Shown: piece by piece, positions 25,464 through 35,205 of the stretch
Numbering within the stretch: position 1 is the stretch's first letter
How the letters are laid out: the number at the start of each line of letters is the position of its first letter
NCBI GenBank assembly: GCA_900317845.1
Contig: ONII01000012.1
Location: 1-64,000 of the forward strand
Direction: 5' to 3'
DNA length: 64,000 nt
Source of the DNA: an uncultured Bacteroidales bacterium
GTDB lineage: Bacteria > Bacteroidota > Bacteroidia > Bacteroidales > UBA932
The notes under the pieces: generated by a model
The model's input: only the letters and a program-made list of their open reading frames with translations
What the model was told of the DNA's origin: nothing
Database searches by the model: none
Position numbers and translations under genes: made by a program

Positions 25464-26181
25464 CCGTAATGTGGAAGCAGCTTTGCTTGCGCTCGAACTT
25501 GATGTAGCAGGTTCCGGGCTGGTCGTGTATATCCTTGAGCACCTGGCTGAGCGTAGCCCGCAGATACGACTGCGGCACATCTTCGTAGGGACGGCCCAGA
25601 TACTCCGGCACCTTCACATAGTTCCAATACGAAAGGTCGAAGGTGGTGCCATACCGGTGCGTGGAATTCTCCGACGCATTGAGGTTGCGCCGGCGGAGTT
25701 TAGCGACATCGGCCTCCGTGCGCAACACGGACGTAACAATTAACTTATTGGGATTGAGACCCTTAGACGCAAGGGAATCCTGAAAATTCCGGCCGATCAA
25801 ATCCAGCAGTTCCTTGGCCGACGGAATGAGGTACGGAATGGAGTGCGTAAGGGAATCGACCACATAGGTATCGGTATCTTCCAGCCGCACCAGCTTGGTC
25901 TTAAGATGCTCGGCAGCATCACGGTCTGCGACCGGAGGAACGCCGATGGCCTGCGCCACCTTAAGCTGGGTCTCGTTCAGGTCGTTGAATTCCCGGGAGA
26001 AATTGACGTCGTAGATGCGGGAGCGTACGGGGTGGTTCTGGATGGGGCCCAGTGCCAGCCAGGCTTCTTCTGCCTCACGTGCAGCACGTTCCCGCACACG
26101 GGCACGATGGGTTAGCACGGCATAAACGCCCAGAGACGCTATTAGGAGGACAACGGCTAAACGGAGATACTTTTCGCTCAT
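25453..26181 (-). CDS. DUF5715 family protein, VanY/M15-like peptidase fold
   Basis: The product is 242 aa from the ATG at 26181. One N-terminal membrane anchor (about 8-25) precedes a domain with TSVLRTEADVAKL, HRYGTTFDLSY and a late CFHITVR. The His, Asp and His in these motifs are arranged as in D-Ala-D-Ala carboxypeptidases of the M15 type, so it may trim peptidoglycan peptides in the periplasm. The family is named DUF5715 and the activity is inferred. Its 3' end overlaps the converging acyltransferase gene by 11 bp. The -7 box ends 5 nt before the start. Confidence 0.8.
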   Translation of the reverse strand: MSEKYLRLAVVLLIASLGVYAVLTHRARVRERAAREAEEAWLALGPIQNHPVRSRIYDVNFSREFNDLNETQLKVAQAIGVPPVADRDAAEHLKTKLVRLEDTDTYVVDSLTHSIPYLIPSAKELLDLIGRNFQDSLASKGLNPNKLIVTSVLRTEADVAKLRRRNLNASENSTHRYGTTFDLSYWNYVKVPEYLGRPYEDVPQSYLRATLSQVLKDIHDQPGTCYIKFERKQSCFHITVRK

Positions 26182-26186
26182 GAGCA

Positions 26187-26194
26187 CAAATATA
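26187..26194 (-). promoter_or_regulatory. -7 box for the DUF5715 gene
   Basis: Reverse-strand TATATTTG, 5 nt before the ATG; a leaderless or near-leaderless mRNA is implied. Confidence 0.6.
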
Positions 26195-26229
26195 CGAATT
26201 ATTCACTTTCCTAAACACAAAATAATTGC

Positions 26230-26237
26230 TATTTTTG
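26230..26237 (+). promoter_or_regulatory. -7 box for the phospholipid/SDR operon
   Basis: TATTTTTG, 20 nt upstream of the ATG at 26258. Confidence 0.65.
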
Positions 26238-26257
26238 CATGTTTATTAGAGAAAGCT

Positions 26258-26968
26258 ATGAGTGAAGAAAAGAAACAAGCGGCGCGCATTCAAACTTCTG
26301 TTCTGAATGCCGCAGAAAAGAAAGTACTGGTTTGGCTGGCAGAACGCATGCCGCAGTGGGTTACATCCGACATGCTCACGTTCGTGGGCTTCCTGGGGGC
26401 CTGCACCGTGGCCGCCGGTTATGCCCTTTCCAACCTGAATCTCAACTGGTTATGGCTGGCCAACCTGGGCCTTTTAATCAACTGGTTCGGGGACTCTCTG
26501 GACGGTTCCCTCGCCCGCGTGCGCAACCTTCAGCGCAAAACCTACGGCTTCTACATCGACCATAACGTAGATGTCATCAACGAAACCATCATGTTCATCG
26601 GCGTGGGCTGCAGCCCGCTGGTAAACATGAGCTTTGCCATGCTGGCCCTGGTGGGCTATTTCATGCTCAGCATCTTCGTGTACATCAATTGCCACCTCAA
26701 AGGGGAAATGCGCCTGACCTACGGCGGCCTGGGCCCCACCGAGTTCCGGATTATCCTGGTCCTGGTAAATATTGCCTTCTGCTATATTCCCTGGCTAACG
26801 CAGTGGAAGCAGCCCATCACCCTGTTCCACAACCAGTTCATGGTGGGCCTGTTCGACTACATTGCCGTGGCCATCGCCCTTCTCCTGTTTGTGTTCTACC
26901 TGGTGGGCTTTTTCCAGGATGCCCGGTATTTCTCCAGACTGGATCCTCCTAAAAAGAAGGAAGAATAA
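26258..26968 (+). CDS. CDP-alcohol phosphatidyltransferase family protein
   Basis: The product is 236 aa from the ATG at 26258. The family signature D-x2-DG-x2-AR-x9-G-x3-D-x3-D is complete (Asp79, Asp82, Asp101, Asp105 within GDSLDGSLARVRN and YGFYIDHNVD). About six membrane helices are visible. Such enzymes transfer a phosphatidyl group from CDP-diacylglycerol, or other CDP-linked donors, to an alcohol. The acceptor cannot be read from sequence. It lies 3 bp from a PlsC-type acyltransferase, which points to a membrane-lipid operon. Confidence 0.88.
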   Translation: MSEEKKQAARIQTSVLNAAEKKVLVWLAERMPQWVTSDMLTFVGFLGACTVAAGYALSNLNLNWLWLANLGLLINWFGDSLDGSLARVRNLQRKTYGFYIDHNVDVINETIMFIGVGCSPLVNMSFAMLALVGYFMLSIFVYINCHLKGEMRLTYGGLGPTEFRIILVLVNIAFCYIPWLTQWKQPITLFHNQFMVGLFDYIAVAIALLLFVFYLVGFFQDARYFSRLDPPKKKEE

Positions 26969-26971
26969 GCC

Positions 26972-27826
26972 ATGATTTTCACACCGGAAGTTGCTGCAGA
27001 CCTGTTTCCCTTCTTAAGGGGGAAATGGGGAAAACTGTTATATAAACCCAGTTTGTACCTTTCCGGAATCTACCATGTCAACCAAATTCACGAGGCCGTG
27101 GAACGGCAAGGGATTGCCCCCGGACCGGACTTTGCCAAAGGCATCCTGGACCAGATGGAACTGGAATTCCTCATCGGCAACCCGGAGCGCCTCGCCTTCC
27201 CGGAAGGGCCTTTCATCACCATTTCCAACCATGTGTACGGCCATATCGACGGCATTTGCCTGGTAGATATTGTGGGCCACGTACGTCCCAAAATGAAAGT
27301 CATGGTGAACCAGATGCTCATGCCCATCTGGGGGCTGGGGCCCAATTTCATTGCCGTGAATCCCACCGTGGGCAAACGGGAAACCACTTCTACCAGCATC
27401 GGCGGCGTAAAAAGCGCCCTGCAGCAACTGCGGGATGGTGAGCCCCTGTCGCTCTTCCCGTCCGGTGCCGTGGCAGACCTCAAGCCCCGTGAAGGCTGGA
27501 CCCTGCAGGAACGTCCCTGGCAGGAAGCGGCCATCAAGCTCATCCGAAAAGCGAAGGTCCCCGTGGTACCCATCCGCTTTTTCGACCATAACTCCTGGTT
27601 CTACTATGGACTGGGACTCATTGACTATCGTCTCCGCTTTGTTCGCCTGTTCCACGAAGTAGCCAACAAAAAGGGCACGTTCCCCCGCCTGGGCATTGGC
27701 CAGACCATCAGCGTGGAGCAGCAGGAGGCCCTTCCCGATGAGGAATTCGGCACTTTCCTCCGCAAAAGCGTGTACGATATGCCCCTACCCGAACACTTTA
27801 CAAAACGATCGACCCTATGGAAGTAA
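26972..27826 (+). CDS. PlsC-type acyltransferase, candidate GlsA (O-acyltransferase)
   Basis: The product is 284 aa. The acyltransferase motifs NHVYGHIDG and LFPSGAVADL (in place of FPEGT), plus PVVPIRFF, match the hemolysin-like PlsC subgroup that includes the glycine-lipid GlsA and OlsA enzymes. It would add an acyl chain to the hydroxyl of an N-acyl amino acid. Together with the GNAT-like gene at 24471 it could make a di-acylated glycine (or serine-glycine) lipid. The stop overlaps the next gene by 10 bp. Confidence 0.78.
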   Translation: MIFTPEVAADLFPFLRGKWGKLLYKPSLYLSGIYHVNQIHEAVERQGIAPGPDFAKGILDQMELEFLIGNPERLAFPEGPFITISNHVYGHIDGICLVDIVGHVRPKMKVMVNQMLMPIWGLGPNFIAVNPTVGKRETTSTSIGGVKSALQQLRDGEPLSLFPSGAVADLKPREGWTLQERPWQEAAIKLIRKAKVPVVPIRFFDHNSWFYYGLGLIDYRLRFVRLFHEVANKKGTFPRLGIGQTISVEQQEALPDEEFGTFLRKSVYDMPLPEHFTKRSTLWK

Positions 27827-28626
27827 GCGTAGTACTGCTTACCGGCGGCAGCAGCGGCATCGGAGCCGCCACCGCCCACCTGCTGGCCTCGGCCGGCATG
27901 AAGGTATACTGCGGCAGCCGCCGCGGCACCATCGACCATCCCCAGGAAGGGATTGTGCCCGTCAAACTGGACGTGAACGATGCAGAAGGACTGCAGGCCT
28001 GCGTACAGGATATCGTCCAACAGGAAGGCCGCCTGGACGCCGTGGTGTGCAACGCCGGCAACGGCATCTACGGGCCCGTGGAAGGCACCCTGGAAGCGGA
28101 GGCCCGTTCGCAGTTTGAGACCACGTACTTTGGCACGTTCAAAACCATCCAGGCCTGTCTGCCGGTGTTCCGCAAGCAGCATTTTGGCCGCATTATCACC
28201 GTGAGTTCCGTCATGGCGGTGCTCCAGCTCCCCTACCAAGGCTTCTATTCGTCGGCCAAGGCGGCGCTGCTCTCCCTCTCCCAGTCCCTGTCCATGGAAC
28301 TCCGCGGAACCGGTATCGAATGCTGCTGCATCCTTCCCGGAGACGTTGCCACCGGGTTTACAGCCGCACGTAAACTGAACCAGGCCGCAACAGACCCCGC
28401 ATCTCCCTATAAAGAGCGCATGGAGCGCAACCTGAAAAAGATTGAGCACGACGAACTGGGCGGCATGGCGCCGGAAGTGATTGGCAAGGCCATCCGCAAG
28501 CAACTTACGCGTTCGCACATGGCCGTACGGGTAATTCCGCGTCCGGATTACAAGTTAGTGGGCTTTCTGGTACGCGTTTTACCTGCTAAATGGGTGATAC
28601 TCATACTCTCTCTCTTGTATAATTGA
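27817..28626 (+). CDS. Short-chain dehydrogenase/reductase
   Basis: The product is 269 aa. Classical SDR motifs are intact: TGGSSGIG (cofactor), NAGNGIYG, catalytic Ser in TVSSVMA and YSSAK (Tyr/Lys). A hydrophobic C-terminus (VGFLVRVLPAKWVILILSLL) suggests membrane association, as in lipid-modifying SDRs. It overlaps the acyltransferase gene by 10 bp, so a role in making or modifying the same lipid, for instance reduction of a 3-oxo group, is plausible but not shown. Confidence 0.85.
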   Translation: MEVSVVLLTGGSSGIGAATAHLLASAGMKVYCGSRRGTIDHPQEGIVPVKLDVNDAEGLQACVQDIVQQEGRLDAVVCNAGNGIYGPVEGTLEAEARSQFETTYFGTFKTIQACLPVFRKQHFGRIITVSSVMAVLQLPYQGFYSSAKAALLSLSQSLSMELRGTGIECCCILPGDVATGFTAARKLNQAATDPASPYKERMERNLKKIEHDELGGMAPEVIGKAIRKQLTRSHMAVRVIPRPDYKLVGFLVRVLPAKWVILILSLLYN

Positions 28627-28649
28627 GTTTTTTGCCGTAATTTCGTAGG

Positions 28650-31142
28650 ATGTTCAAAAAAGTATGGCTCTCCCTCATGCTGATGGGAGCGGTGGTTATT
28701 GCCGCTGCCCAGACTACGCGTGTGCGCGGAACCGTACGCGATTTTGACACCGGAGAGCCCCTTCCCTTTGTGGGTGTATATTTCGATGGCACCACCATCG
28801 GCATTTCTACGGACTTGGACGGAAAGTATTCCCTGGAAACCCGCTCGCCGGAGGCCAAGGTACTTACGGCATCGCTCATCGGCTATGAAAGCCTGTCCCT
28901 TCCCGTGAGCCCGGGCTCGTTCAAGGAAATCAATTTCCGCCTCAAGCAGGACCCCAAGCAGCTCAATGCCGCCCTGGTCAAGCCGGACAACCGTTACATC
29001 AAGCGCATCCTTCGCAAGTTGGACAGCAGCCTCTCCGTCAACGACCCCGACAATGCGCCGGACTGGAACGCCCGTCTGTATTCCAAGATTGAGTTCGATG
29101 TCCAAAACCTGGAAGAACTCATGCGCATCAAGGCCCTGGACCGGAATATCGGCTTTGTGAAGGAATATACCGACACTTCCGCCATCACCGGCCGCGCCTT
29201 CATCCCGGCCCTTATTTCGGAGAACATTTCCGATGTATACCATTCCCAGGACCCCTCCTACAACCGGGAAGTCATGCGGTCCAGCCGCATCTCCGGCATG
29301 GAAGACGACAATGCCCTGCGGCAGTTCACCGGCTCTTATCTCCTGAAGACCAACTTCTACAAAAACAGCATCGGCGTTTTCAACCTGGTCATTCCCAACC
29401 CGGCCGCGTCCAGCTCACACATTTTCTACAATTACTTTTTGGTGGACAGCCTGCAGGTAGAGGGACGTAAAACCTATGTCCTGCGCTTCCACCCCAAGAA
29501 ACTGGTCACCTCGCCCACCCTGGACGGCGAAATGCAGATTGACGCGGAAGACTTTGGCATCCGCAGCGTGCATGCCGCCCTGTCCGGGGAGTCCAACGTC
29601 AACTGGATCCGCCACATCAACGTGGAGCTGCAGAACCGCCGCTTGCCCAACGGACGCTGGTTCTACGGGGAAGAACGCCTGTTCATCGACTTTGCCATCA
29701 CCTCCAACGACGCTTCCCGCATCCTCTCCTTCCTGGGAAACCGGCACATCGTGTACGAGGAACCCGTCTTCGAGCCTGTCAAGGACCCGGACGCTCTCAG
29801 TTCCTCGGAAGCCGTCGTGATGCGTGACGTCATGGTGGGCGACGACAAATACTGGGAATCGGTACGCCCGTACGAACTCTCGGAACGCGAGAAAGGTATC
29901 TACAAGATGGTGGACGAGATTCAGAACACCACCGTCTACAAGTGGACGTACGGCATCACCCGCACCCTCGTGAACAACTACTATGAAGTAAAACCCTGGC
30001 GTTTCGAGTTTGGCCGATGGGCCCAGACCTTCGCGTATAACGATATGGAAGGCTTCCGGATGCAACTGGGCGGCCGTACCCTGAAGGAATTCTCCACCAA
30101 GGTGCGCCTGGGCGGCTATATAGCCTTTGGCTTCAAAGACCTCCGGCCCAAAGGAAATCTTACGGTGGAATGGATGCTGGGGCGCGAAAAAACGCGCAAA
30201 CTCACGTTCGATGCCAAATACGACTACGTCCAGTTTGGCGGCGGCTACGTTTTCACGGCACAAAACATCTTTTCCTCCTTCCTGGCCCGTTCGCAAAGCA
30301 AAAAGCTGAGCATGGTGCGTTACTTCGACGTCAATTATGACCACGAATTCGCCAACTGGTGCAACGCTTCCGTGCAGTGGCGCACGCAGCGCGTATGGAG
30401 TTACAACGGGCCGGATCCCAGCAATGAACGCGTCCGCTTTATCCGGCAAACGGATGGCCTGGTGCAGGACAGTTTCTCCATGAACTCCCTCCGCGTGGGC
30501 TTCCGCTTCTCCTTCGACGAGCGCGTCAACCGCAACTTCTTTGTCAAAACCTATCTCTTCACCAAATATCCGGTAGTGGACCTGAACCTGACCACCGGTT
30601 TCAAGGGCATTACCAAGGACGATTTTTCCTTCCTCAAGGCCACCGCAAACTTCTCGTGGAAGGTTCCCTCCACCGCTGTAGGTTTTGGACGCCTGGAGGT
30701 GGAAGGCGGCGCCATCTGGGGCAGTGTCCCGTATCCCATGCTCAAACTGCACGAAGGTAACCAGACCTTCTTCCTGGACCGTGGAGCCTATGCCTGCATG
30801 GACTACTACGAATTCCTGTCGGACCGCTGGCTCACCGCCTTTTACGAGCACAATTTCAACGGGTTCTTCCTGGGGAAAATTCCCTGGGTAAAGAAACTGG
30901 ACCTCCGGGAAGTTGCCACGGTTAAAATGGCCTGGGGCACCCTTACGGATGCCAACAGCGTCCGCGCGCCCTTCTTACTCCCCGCCAGCAGCAAAACGCT
31001 GGAAAAACCGTATGTAGAGGTAGGTGTGGGTATCTCCAATATCCTCCGCATTTTGCGGGTGGATTTCTTCTGGCGGCTTACCCACCGTGAGGACGCCAAG
31101 AAAAACTTTGCCGTCAATGTGGGCATTGATGTCGAATTCTGA
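28650..31142 (+). CDS. DUF5686 outer-membrane protein with CarboxypepD-reg-like plug domain
   Basis: The product is 830 aa with a Sec signal (cleavage near AAAQ, about residue 21). Residues about 25-110 form a carboxypeptidase-regulatory-like domain (RGTVRDFDTGEPLPFVGVY, then DLDGKYSL), as in TonB-dependent proteins. The rest is the DUF5686 region and ends in an aromatic, alternating beta-barrel pattern with terminal Phe (VGIDVEF). No TonB-plug domain was recognised. It is probably an outer-membrane barrel of unknown role. An AraC-type regulator gene starts 2 bp after it. Confidence 0.85.
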   Translation: MFKKVWLSLMLMGAVVIAAAQTTRVRGTVRDFDTGEPLPFVGVYFDGTTIGISTDLDGKYSLETRSPEAKVLTASLIGYESLSLPVSPGSFKEINFRLKQDPKQLNAALVKPDNRYIKRILRKLDSSLSVNDPDNAPDWNARLYSKIEFDVQNLEELMRIKALDRNIGFVKEYTDTSAITGRAFIPALISENISDVYHSQDPSYNREVMRSSRISGMEDDNALRQFTGSYLLKTNFYKNSIGVFNLVIPNPAASSSHIFYNYFLVDSLQVEGRKTYVLRFHPKKLVTSPTLDGEMQIDAEDFGIRSVHAALSGESNVNWIRHINVELQNRRLPNGRWFYGEERLFIDFAITSNDASRILSFLGNRHIVYEEPVFEPVKDPDALSSSEAVVMRDVMVGDDKYWESVRPYELSEREKGIYKMVDEIQNTTVYKWTYGITRTLVNNYYEVKPWRFEFGRWAQTFAYNDMEGFRMQLGGRTLKEFSTKVRLGGYIAFGFKDLRPKGNLTVEWMLGREKTRKLTFDAKYDYVQFGGGYVFTAQNIFSSFLARSQSKKLSMVRYFDVNYDHEFANWCNASVQWRTQRVWSYNGPDPSNERVRFIRQTDGLVQDSFSMNSLRVGFRFSFDERVNRNFFVKTYLFTKYPVVDLNLTTGFKGITKDDFSFLKATANFSWKVPSTAVGFGRLEVEGGAIWGSVPYPMLKLHEGNQTFFLDRGAYACMDYYEFLSDRWLTAFYEHNFNGFFLGKIPWVKKLDLREVATVKMAWGTLTDANSVRAPFLLPASSKTLEKPYVEVGVGISNILRILRVDFFWRLTHREDAKKNFAVNVGIDVEF

Positions 31143-31144
31143 TT

Positions 31145-31897
31145 ATGACGCACAAACTCCATATTCAAGTACTGGATTCCACGGGGAACGCGGAAGGGTA
31201 TCTCATGCATCCTTTTAAAGTGGCCGTATATGCCTTTTCTTATCTGACAGAAGGCGAAGTCCTGGTAGAGGTAGATGGCCAGAACCTGCTGGTAGGCGCA
31301 GGCCAATTCATCCTGGTTCCGGAGAATCTCCCCATTCTTGTCCGGCACTTCAAGGATTGCAAAGGGTTTTATGGCAGTTTCACTCTGGACTTTCTCAAGG
31401 ATGCCTCCTACCCGGTCCTTCGCTCAGACAGTCCCATTATTCAAAGTTTCTGGTTCGATGATGCCGTCTTTATCGGCGCGCTGATGAAGCGCATGATCAC
31501 AGCCCACGAAGACCACGACAAAGCGTTCATGCAAAGCGGCATAGACCTTATCCTGGGGCAGCTACGTCCCAAGGGCAGCCTGGCGGTCGTTCCGGAAAAG
31601 TTCCTCCAACTGGTATTCGATCGCGAAAAAATGCCCCTCTCCGTTTCGGAGTATGCAGACATGCTGCATGTTACGCCCAACTACCTGAATAAAACCGTAA
31701 AGTTACACACGCATCGTACCGCCATTGATTGGATAGAGATTGCCCGCCTGAATATGGCTAAGCAACTGCTGAAAGACCCTTCCGTCCCCATCGTAGAAGT
31801 AGCTTCCCGTGTGGGATTGGACGATCAGTCCTATTTCTCACGCTTTTTCAAAAAGAAAACGGGCCTTACCCCGTCTCAATACCGGAACGGCAAATAG
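31145..31897 (+). CDS. AraC-family transcriptional regulator
   Basis: The product is 250 aa. An N-terminal cupin-like sensor domain (HPFKVAVYAFSYLTEGEVL; GQFILVPENLPILV) is followed by two C-terminal helix-turn-helix units (about 155-250) with VTPNYLNKTVK and the signature VGLDDQSYFSRFFKKKTGLTPSQYR. It binds DNA; ligand and targets are unknown. It follows the DUF5686 gene by 2 bp and its end overlaps the converging trmO gene by 22 bp. Confidence 0.92.
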   Translation: MTHKLHIQVLDSTGNAEGYLMHPFKVAVYAFSYLTEGEVLVEVDGQNLLVGAGQFILVPENLPILVRHFKDCKGFYGSFTLDFLKDASYPVLRSDSPIIQSFWFDDAVFIGALMKRMITAHEDHDKAFMQSGIDLILGQLRPKGSLAVVPEKFLQLVFDREKMPLSVSEYADMLHVTPNYLNKTVKLHTHRTAIDWIEIARLNMAKQLLKDPSVPIVEVASRVGLDDQSYFSRFFKKKTGLTPSQYRNGK

Positions 31898-32553
31898 CCG
31901 GTTACCGTTAATACGCCATCCTTTACCGTAAAGCGCACATCGGCGCCGTCAAAGGGCATGGCGTATTCTTTTTCTGTCTGATCCTGATAGGCCGGGCGCG
32001 GGTCCAGGGACAGAATCTCCGTTAAGGCCAGCCGCTGTTCCCTCGTAAAAGGAAGTTCTTCAGGGATAACTACCTGCAAGTGGCGCTCAGGGGCCTCTGC
32101 CGCAAAACCGCAGCTTGCCTCCGGATAACTGTCGGCATAGGCAATATACGGCTTGATGTCATAGATGGGGGTTCCATCCATAAGGTCTGCCCCGCGGACC
32201 AGTAGCTCCCCTTTTTCAATACCTTCCAGTTCCACGCAGGACAAGCCCAGCGGATTGGGCCGATAGGGAGAACGCGTGGCCCAGACGCCCATGGCAACGT
32301 TGCCGCCCAAACGCGGTGGACGCACCGTTGGCTGCCACTCCCCTTTGGCGGGTTTATTGGCGCTGAATCCCCACACCAGCCAGATGCGGCTAAATCCTTC
32401 CAGCCCGCGCAGGGCCTCAGGCACTTGATAGGCTTTTTCGAAGACAATCCGGCCATGAATATGCGCACAGAGAGAACTCTGGCGGGGAATGCCGAACTTG
32501 GAGCCAAAGGAGCCCCGGTAATGCGCAACAGGTTTGAGGACCATTTCCTCCAT
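31876..32553 (-). CDS. trmO: tRNA (N6-threonylcarbamoyladenosine(37)-N6)-methyltransferase TrmO
   Basis: The product is 225 aa from the ATG at 32553, which shares one base with the TGA of the upstream gene; longer starts would overlap that gene. Motifs SSLCAHIHGRIVFEK, ATRSPYRPNPLGLSCVELE and DGTPIYDIKPYIAYADS are those of the TrmO/UPF0066 family, which methylates t6A37 in tRNA-Thr using S-adenosylmethionine. The C-terminal extension of about 70 residues is usual in the longer TrmO forms. Confidence 0.92.
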   Translation of the reverse strand: MEEMVLKPVAHYRGSFGSKFGIPRQSSLCAHIHGRIVFEKAYQVPEALRGLEGFSRIWLVWGFSANKPAKGEWQPTVRPPRLGGNVAMGVWATRSPYRPNPLGLSCVELEGIEKGELLVRGADLMDGTPIYDIKPYIAYADSYPEASCGFAAEAPERHLQVVIPEELPFTREQRLALTEILSLDPRPAYQDQTEKEYAMPFDGADVRFTVKDGVLTVTGYLPFRY

Positions 32554-33782
32554 CAGGACAGGTATTTTCCGTGACAACGGCAATAACGAAGACCACTGCC
32601 GCAGGGACAGGGATCGTCGGGAGCCACATGCGGGATGGCAAAGCCCATGGGAAGATAGCCATTTGCGTCCATATCGGAAGCAAAACCCTCCGTCACCGTG
32701 GGCTCCGGCATGGTCCACTGCGGATATTCATCCGCTACGGAGGTTTCCCGTTCCGGAACCGTTTTCCAGGCTTCCCAGTCGGCCTGGCACTTTCCGGTGT
32801 CCGCTGCACTGTAACCGCAGAGAATCCACTTGGGAACGGAGTCTGCATAGGCGCGCACAATGCGGCAGCATTCCAGCCAGCTGCTGTCGTCCAGTTCATG
32901 GCACAGCGGGCTGTCCAGAAGGGGCGAAAACAGGGCGTCGTTCTGCTGCTCCGTATACTGGGCCTCCAGCCAGGTATCGTGCTCCGCCTTTACCAGGTCG
33001 AAGCCCTCGTATCCCAGCCGGCGGTACATCTGTTCCAGCCGCATGCCTTCCGGCGTCTTGAGTCCCACGGTAAAATAGGGCGCTCCGGCACCGGCATCAA
33101 AGGCATCCTTACATTCGTACGGTTTGAACTTCTTCTGTTTCAGCTGCTTACGGAGCGTAAAGATTTCCTCCACATTGTCCACACAGGGCGAACAGACATA
33201 GTCCCCGAAGCTGTCCGAATAGCGATACATTTTTACCAGCGGGCTCTGGTGCAGGATGCGTGTAAGCGAGCGGAAATCGGCCCCGTAGGTATGCTCGTAC
33301 CAGTTCATTACCAGATCCACAAACTGTTCCGTGGGCAGGATGCCGTACAGGTTCAGATAGCCCAGCCCCACGCGCTCCACCTCGTACTGGCCGCTCTTTT
33401 CTCCCAGGCGCAGCACTTTGTCCACTTCCGGCGCCACAATGTCGTACAGTTCACGGCTGATCCAGACTTTGTGGTAATGCTCGTCGGAGTCGTCGTACTC
33501 CACCAGGCCCACGGCTTCCAGGAGCGAAGGATAGTCGGCAAAGTCCTGATACTGAACTTTATCCGGCCCGGCATGCACCAGCTCCTTCAGGAGACGGACG
33601 TCACGCTCCATCAGATGCGACATCCACCTGCGCGGCTCCCCGCGCAGGTAGGTGTGCAACTGGTCTACCAGCTGGGATTTCCTCAGGCGCGAGCTCATCT
33701 CGTTCCCGAGGATGCTCCCCAGGTCCTGAAGCTCCATCTTCTGGAATCCGTCCAGCAAGGTATGTAACGTCCTTTCTTTCAT
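32553..33782 (-). CDS. SEC-C zinc-binding motif protein of unknown function
   Basis: The product is 409 aa and soluble. Only the C-terminus is recognisable: DPCPCGSGLRYCRCHG is a SEC-C metal-binding motif (CxCx8C with His/Cys), the same tail found on SecA. The rest, with many Trp and Tyr residues and no known catalytic motif, is similar in style to uncharacterised Bacteroidales SEC-C proteins. It is coupled to trmO by a 1-bp stop/start overlap. A -7 box ends 8 nt before the start. Confidence 0.75.
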   Translation of the reverse strand: MKERTLHTLLDGFQKMELQDLGSILGNEMSSRLRKSQLVDQLHTYLRGEPRRWMSHLMERDVRLLKELVHAGPDKVQYQDFADYPSLLEAVGLVEYDDSDEHYHKVWISRELYDIVAPEVDKVLRLGEKSGQYEVERVGLGYLNLYGILPTEQFVDLVMNWYEHTYGADFRSLTRILHQSPLVKMYRYSDSFGDYVCSPCVDNVEEIFTLRKQLKQKKFKPYECKDAFDAGAGAPYFTVGLKTPEGMRLEQMYRRLGYEGFDLVKAEHDTWLEAQYTEQQNDALFSPLLDSPLCHELDDSSWLECCRIVRAYADSVPKWILCGYSAADTGKCQADWEAWKTVPERETSVADEYPQWTMPEPTVTEGFASDMDANGYLPMGFAIPHVAPDDPCPCGSGLRYCRCHGKYLS

Positions 33783-33790
33783 AGAAGGCG

Positions 33791-33798
33791 CAAAGATA
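33791..33798 (-). promoter_or_regulatory. -7 box for the SEC-C/trmO operon
   Basis: Reverse-strand TATCTTTG, 8 nt before the ATG at 33782, placed just beside the end of gcvPB. Confidence 0.6.
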
Positions 33799-35202
33799 CT
33801 AATTTTCCTGATATTTCAGGATAGGATTACGCGCGGCCGTGGTTTCGTCCGGACGCGAAATAGGCGTATTGTGCGGGGCTTCATGGAGGATATTCGGGTC
33901 CTCTGCGGCCTCTGCGGCAATTTTTCGCATCACGGCAATAAATGCGTCGATGGTTTCCTTGCTCTCCGTCTCCGTGGGCTCAATCATGAGCGCCTGGTGG
34001 AACAGCAGCGGGAAATAGATGGTGGGCGCGTGGAAACCGTAGTCCAGCAGGCGCTTGGCAACATCCAGCGTGGTGGCACCCGGGACATCCCCGTGGGCAC
34101 CGTCGTTCACCAGGCCGTCGAACACGAATTCGTGCTTGCAAACTCCCTCGATGGGCAGTTTGTACACATCCTTGAGGCTTTCCTTGATATAGTTGGCACT
34201 CAGAACCGCATACTCGCCCACCTTGCGCAGGTGCTCCTGCCCCAGGGCCAGGATGTAGGCATAGGCCCGCAGAATGACGCCAAAGTTGCCATGGAAGGCC
34301 GATACCCGGATGGCGGGAAGGCAATCCACCAGCTTCTGGGCAACACCCACCGGACCGCTGCCGGGACCGCCACCGCCATGCGGCGTGGAGAAGGTCTTGT
34401 GCAGGTTCAGGTGCATAATGTCAAAGCCCATATCCCCGGGACGGACCACGCCCATGAGCGGGTTCATGTTGGCGCCGTCATAGTACAGCAGGCCGCCGGC
34501 GGCGTGAACCAGCGATGCGATGGTCCCTATTTCCGTCTCAAACAGACCCAGCGTGTTGGGGTTGGTCATCATGATGCCGGCTACCTCGTCCGTGAGCAGC
34601 GGTTTCAGGGCCTCTACATCGATACGGCCGTTCTCCAGGGACTTCACCTCCACCACTTCCAGGCCACAGACAGCCGCAGAAGCAGGGTTTGTGCCATGGG
34701 CGCTGTCCGGAACAATCACCTTGGTGCGCTTGAGGTCACCGCGGTTAATATGGTACTGCCGCATGAGCATAAGGCCCGTGAGTTCACCGTGCGCGCCCGC
34801 GCAGGGAGCGAAGGTGAACTTGTACATGCCGGTGATGGCGGCAAGGGCCTTGTCCATTTCCTCATACACCTTGCAGGCGCCCTCGGTAAGGCGGGCGGGC
34901 ATGAGGGGATGCAGGCCGGCAAAGCCCTGCAGGGCAGCCATTTCCTCATTGATCTTGGGGTTGTACTTCATGGTGCAGGAACCCAGCGGATAAAAGCCGG
35001 TATCTACGCCAAAGTTCATCTGGGACAGATTGGTGTAGTGGCGAACCACGTCCGGTTCGCTCACCTGCGGAAGCGCCAGCGGAGCCTGGCGACGGAGTGC
35101 TGCAGGCAACTCCCCGGCTGCCGGGAAGGCGTTTTTAGGCAGCGAATAGCCGCATCGGCCCTCCTTGGAGCATTCGAAAATAAGTTTGTCGTAGTATTTC
35201 AT
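33799..35202 (-). CDS. gcvPB: Glycine dehydrogenase (decarboxylating) subunit 2
   Basis: The product is 467 aa, the usual length of the PLP-carrying half of split P-protein. The PLP lysine is in [34 protein letters not shown] and [12 protein letters not shown] are conserved. With GcvPA it decarboxylates glycine and passes the aminomethyl group to the lipoyl arm of GcvH. It is the last gene of the gcv operon; 3 bp separate it from gcvPA. Cytoplasmic. Confidence 0.96.
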   Translation of the reverse strand: MKYYDKLIFECSKEGRCGYSLPKNAFPAAGELPAALRRQAPLALPQVSEPDVVRHYTNLSQMNFGVDTGFYPLGSCTMKYNPKINEEMAALQGFAGLHPLMPARLTEGACKVYEEMDKALAAITGMYKFTFAPCAGAHGELTGLMLMRQYHINRGDLKRTKVIVPDSAHGTNPASAAVCGLEVVEVKSLENGRIDVEALKPLLTDEVAGIMMTNPNTLGLFETEIGTIASLVHAAGGLLYYDGANMNPLMGVVRPGDMGFDIMHLNLHKTFSTPHGGGGPGSGPVGVAQKLVDCLPAIRVSAFHGNFGVILRAYAYILALGQEHLRKVGEYAVLSANYIKESLKDVYKLPIEGVCKHEFVFDGLVNDGAHGDVPGATTLDVAKRLLDYGFHAPTIYFPLLFHQALMIEPTETESKETIDAFIAVMRKIAAEAAEDPNILHEAPHNTPISRPDETTAARNPILKYQEN

Positions 35203-35205
35203 GGC

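Noticed and set aside
29415-30851. Minus-strand frame of 478 codons
   Set aside because: Antisense to the DUF5686 gene, which has a signal peptide and a coherent barrel-like end.
32571-33767. Plus-strand frame of 398 codons
   Set aside because: Antisense to the SEC-C protein gene, which has a promoter, a coupled neighbour and a metal-binding motif.
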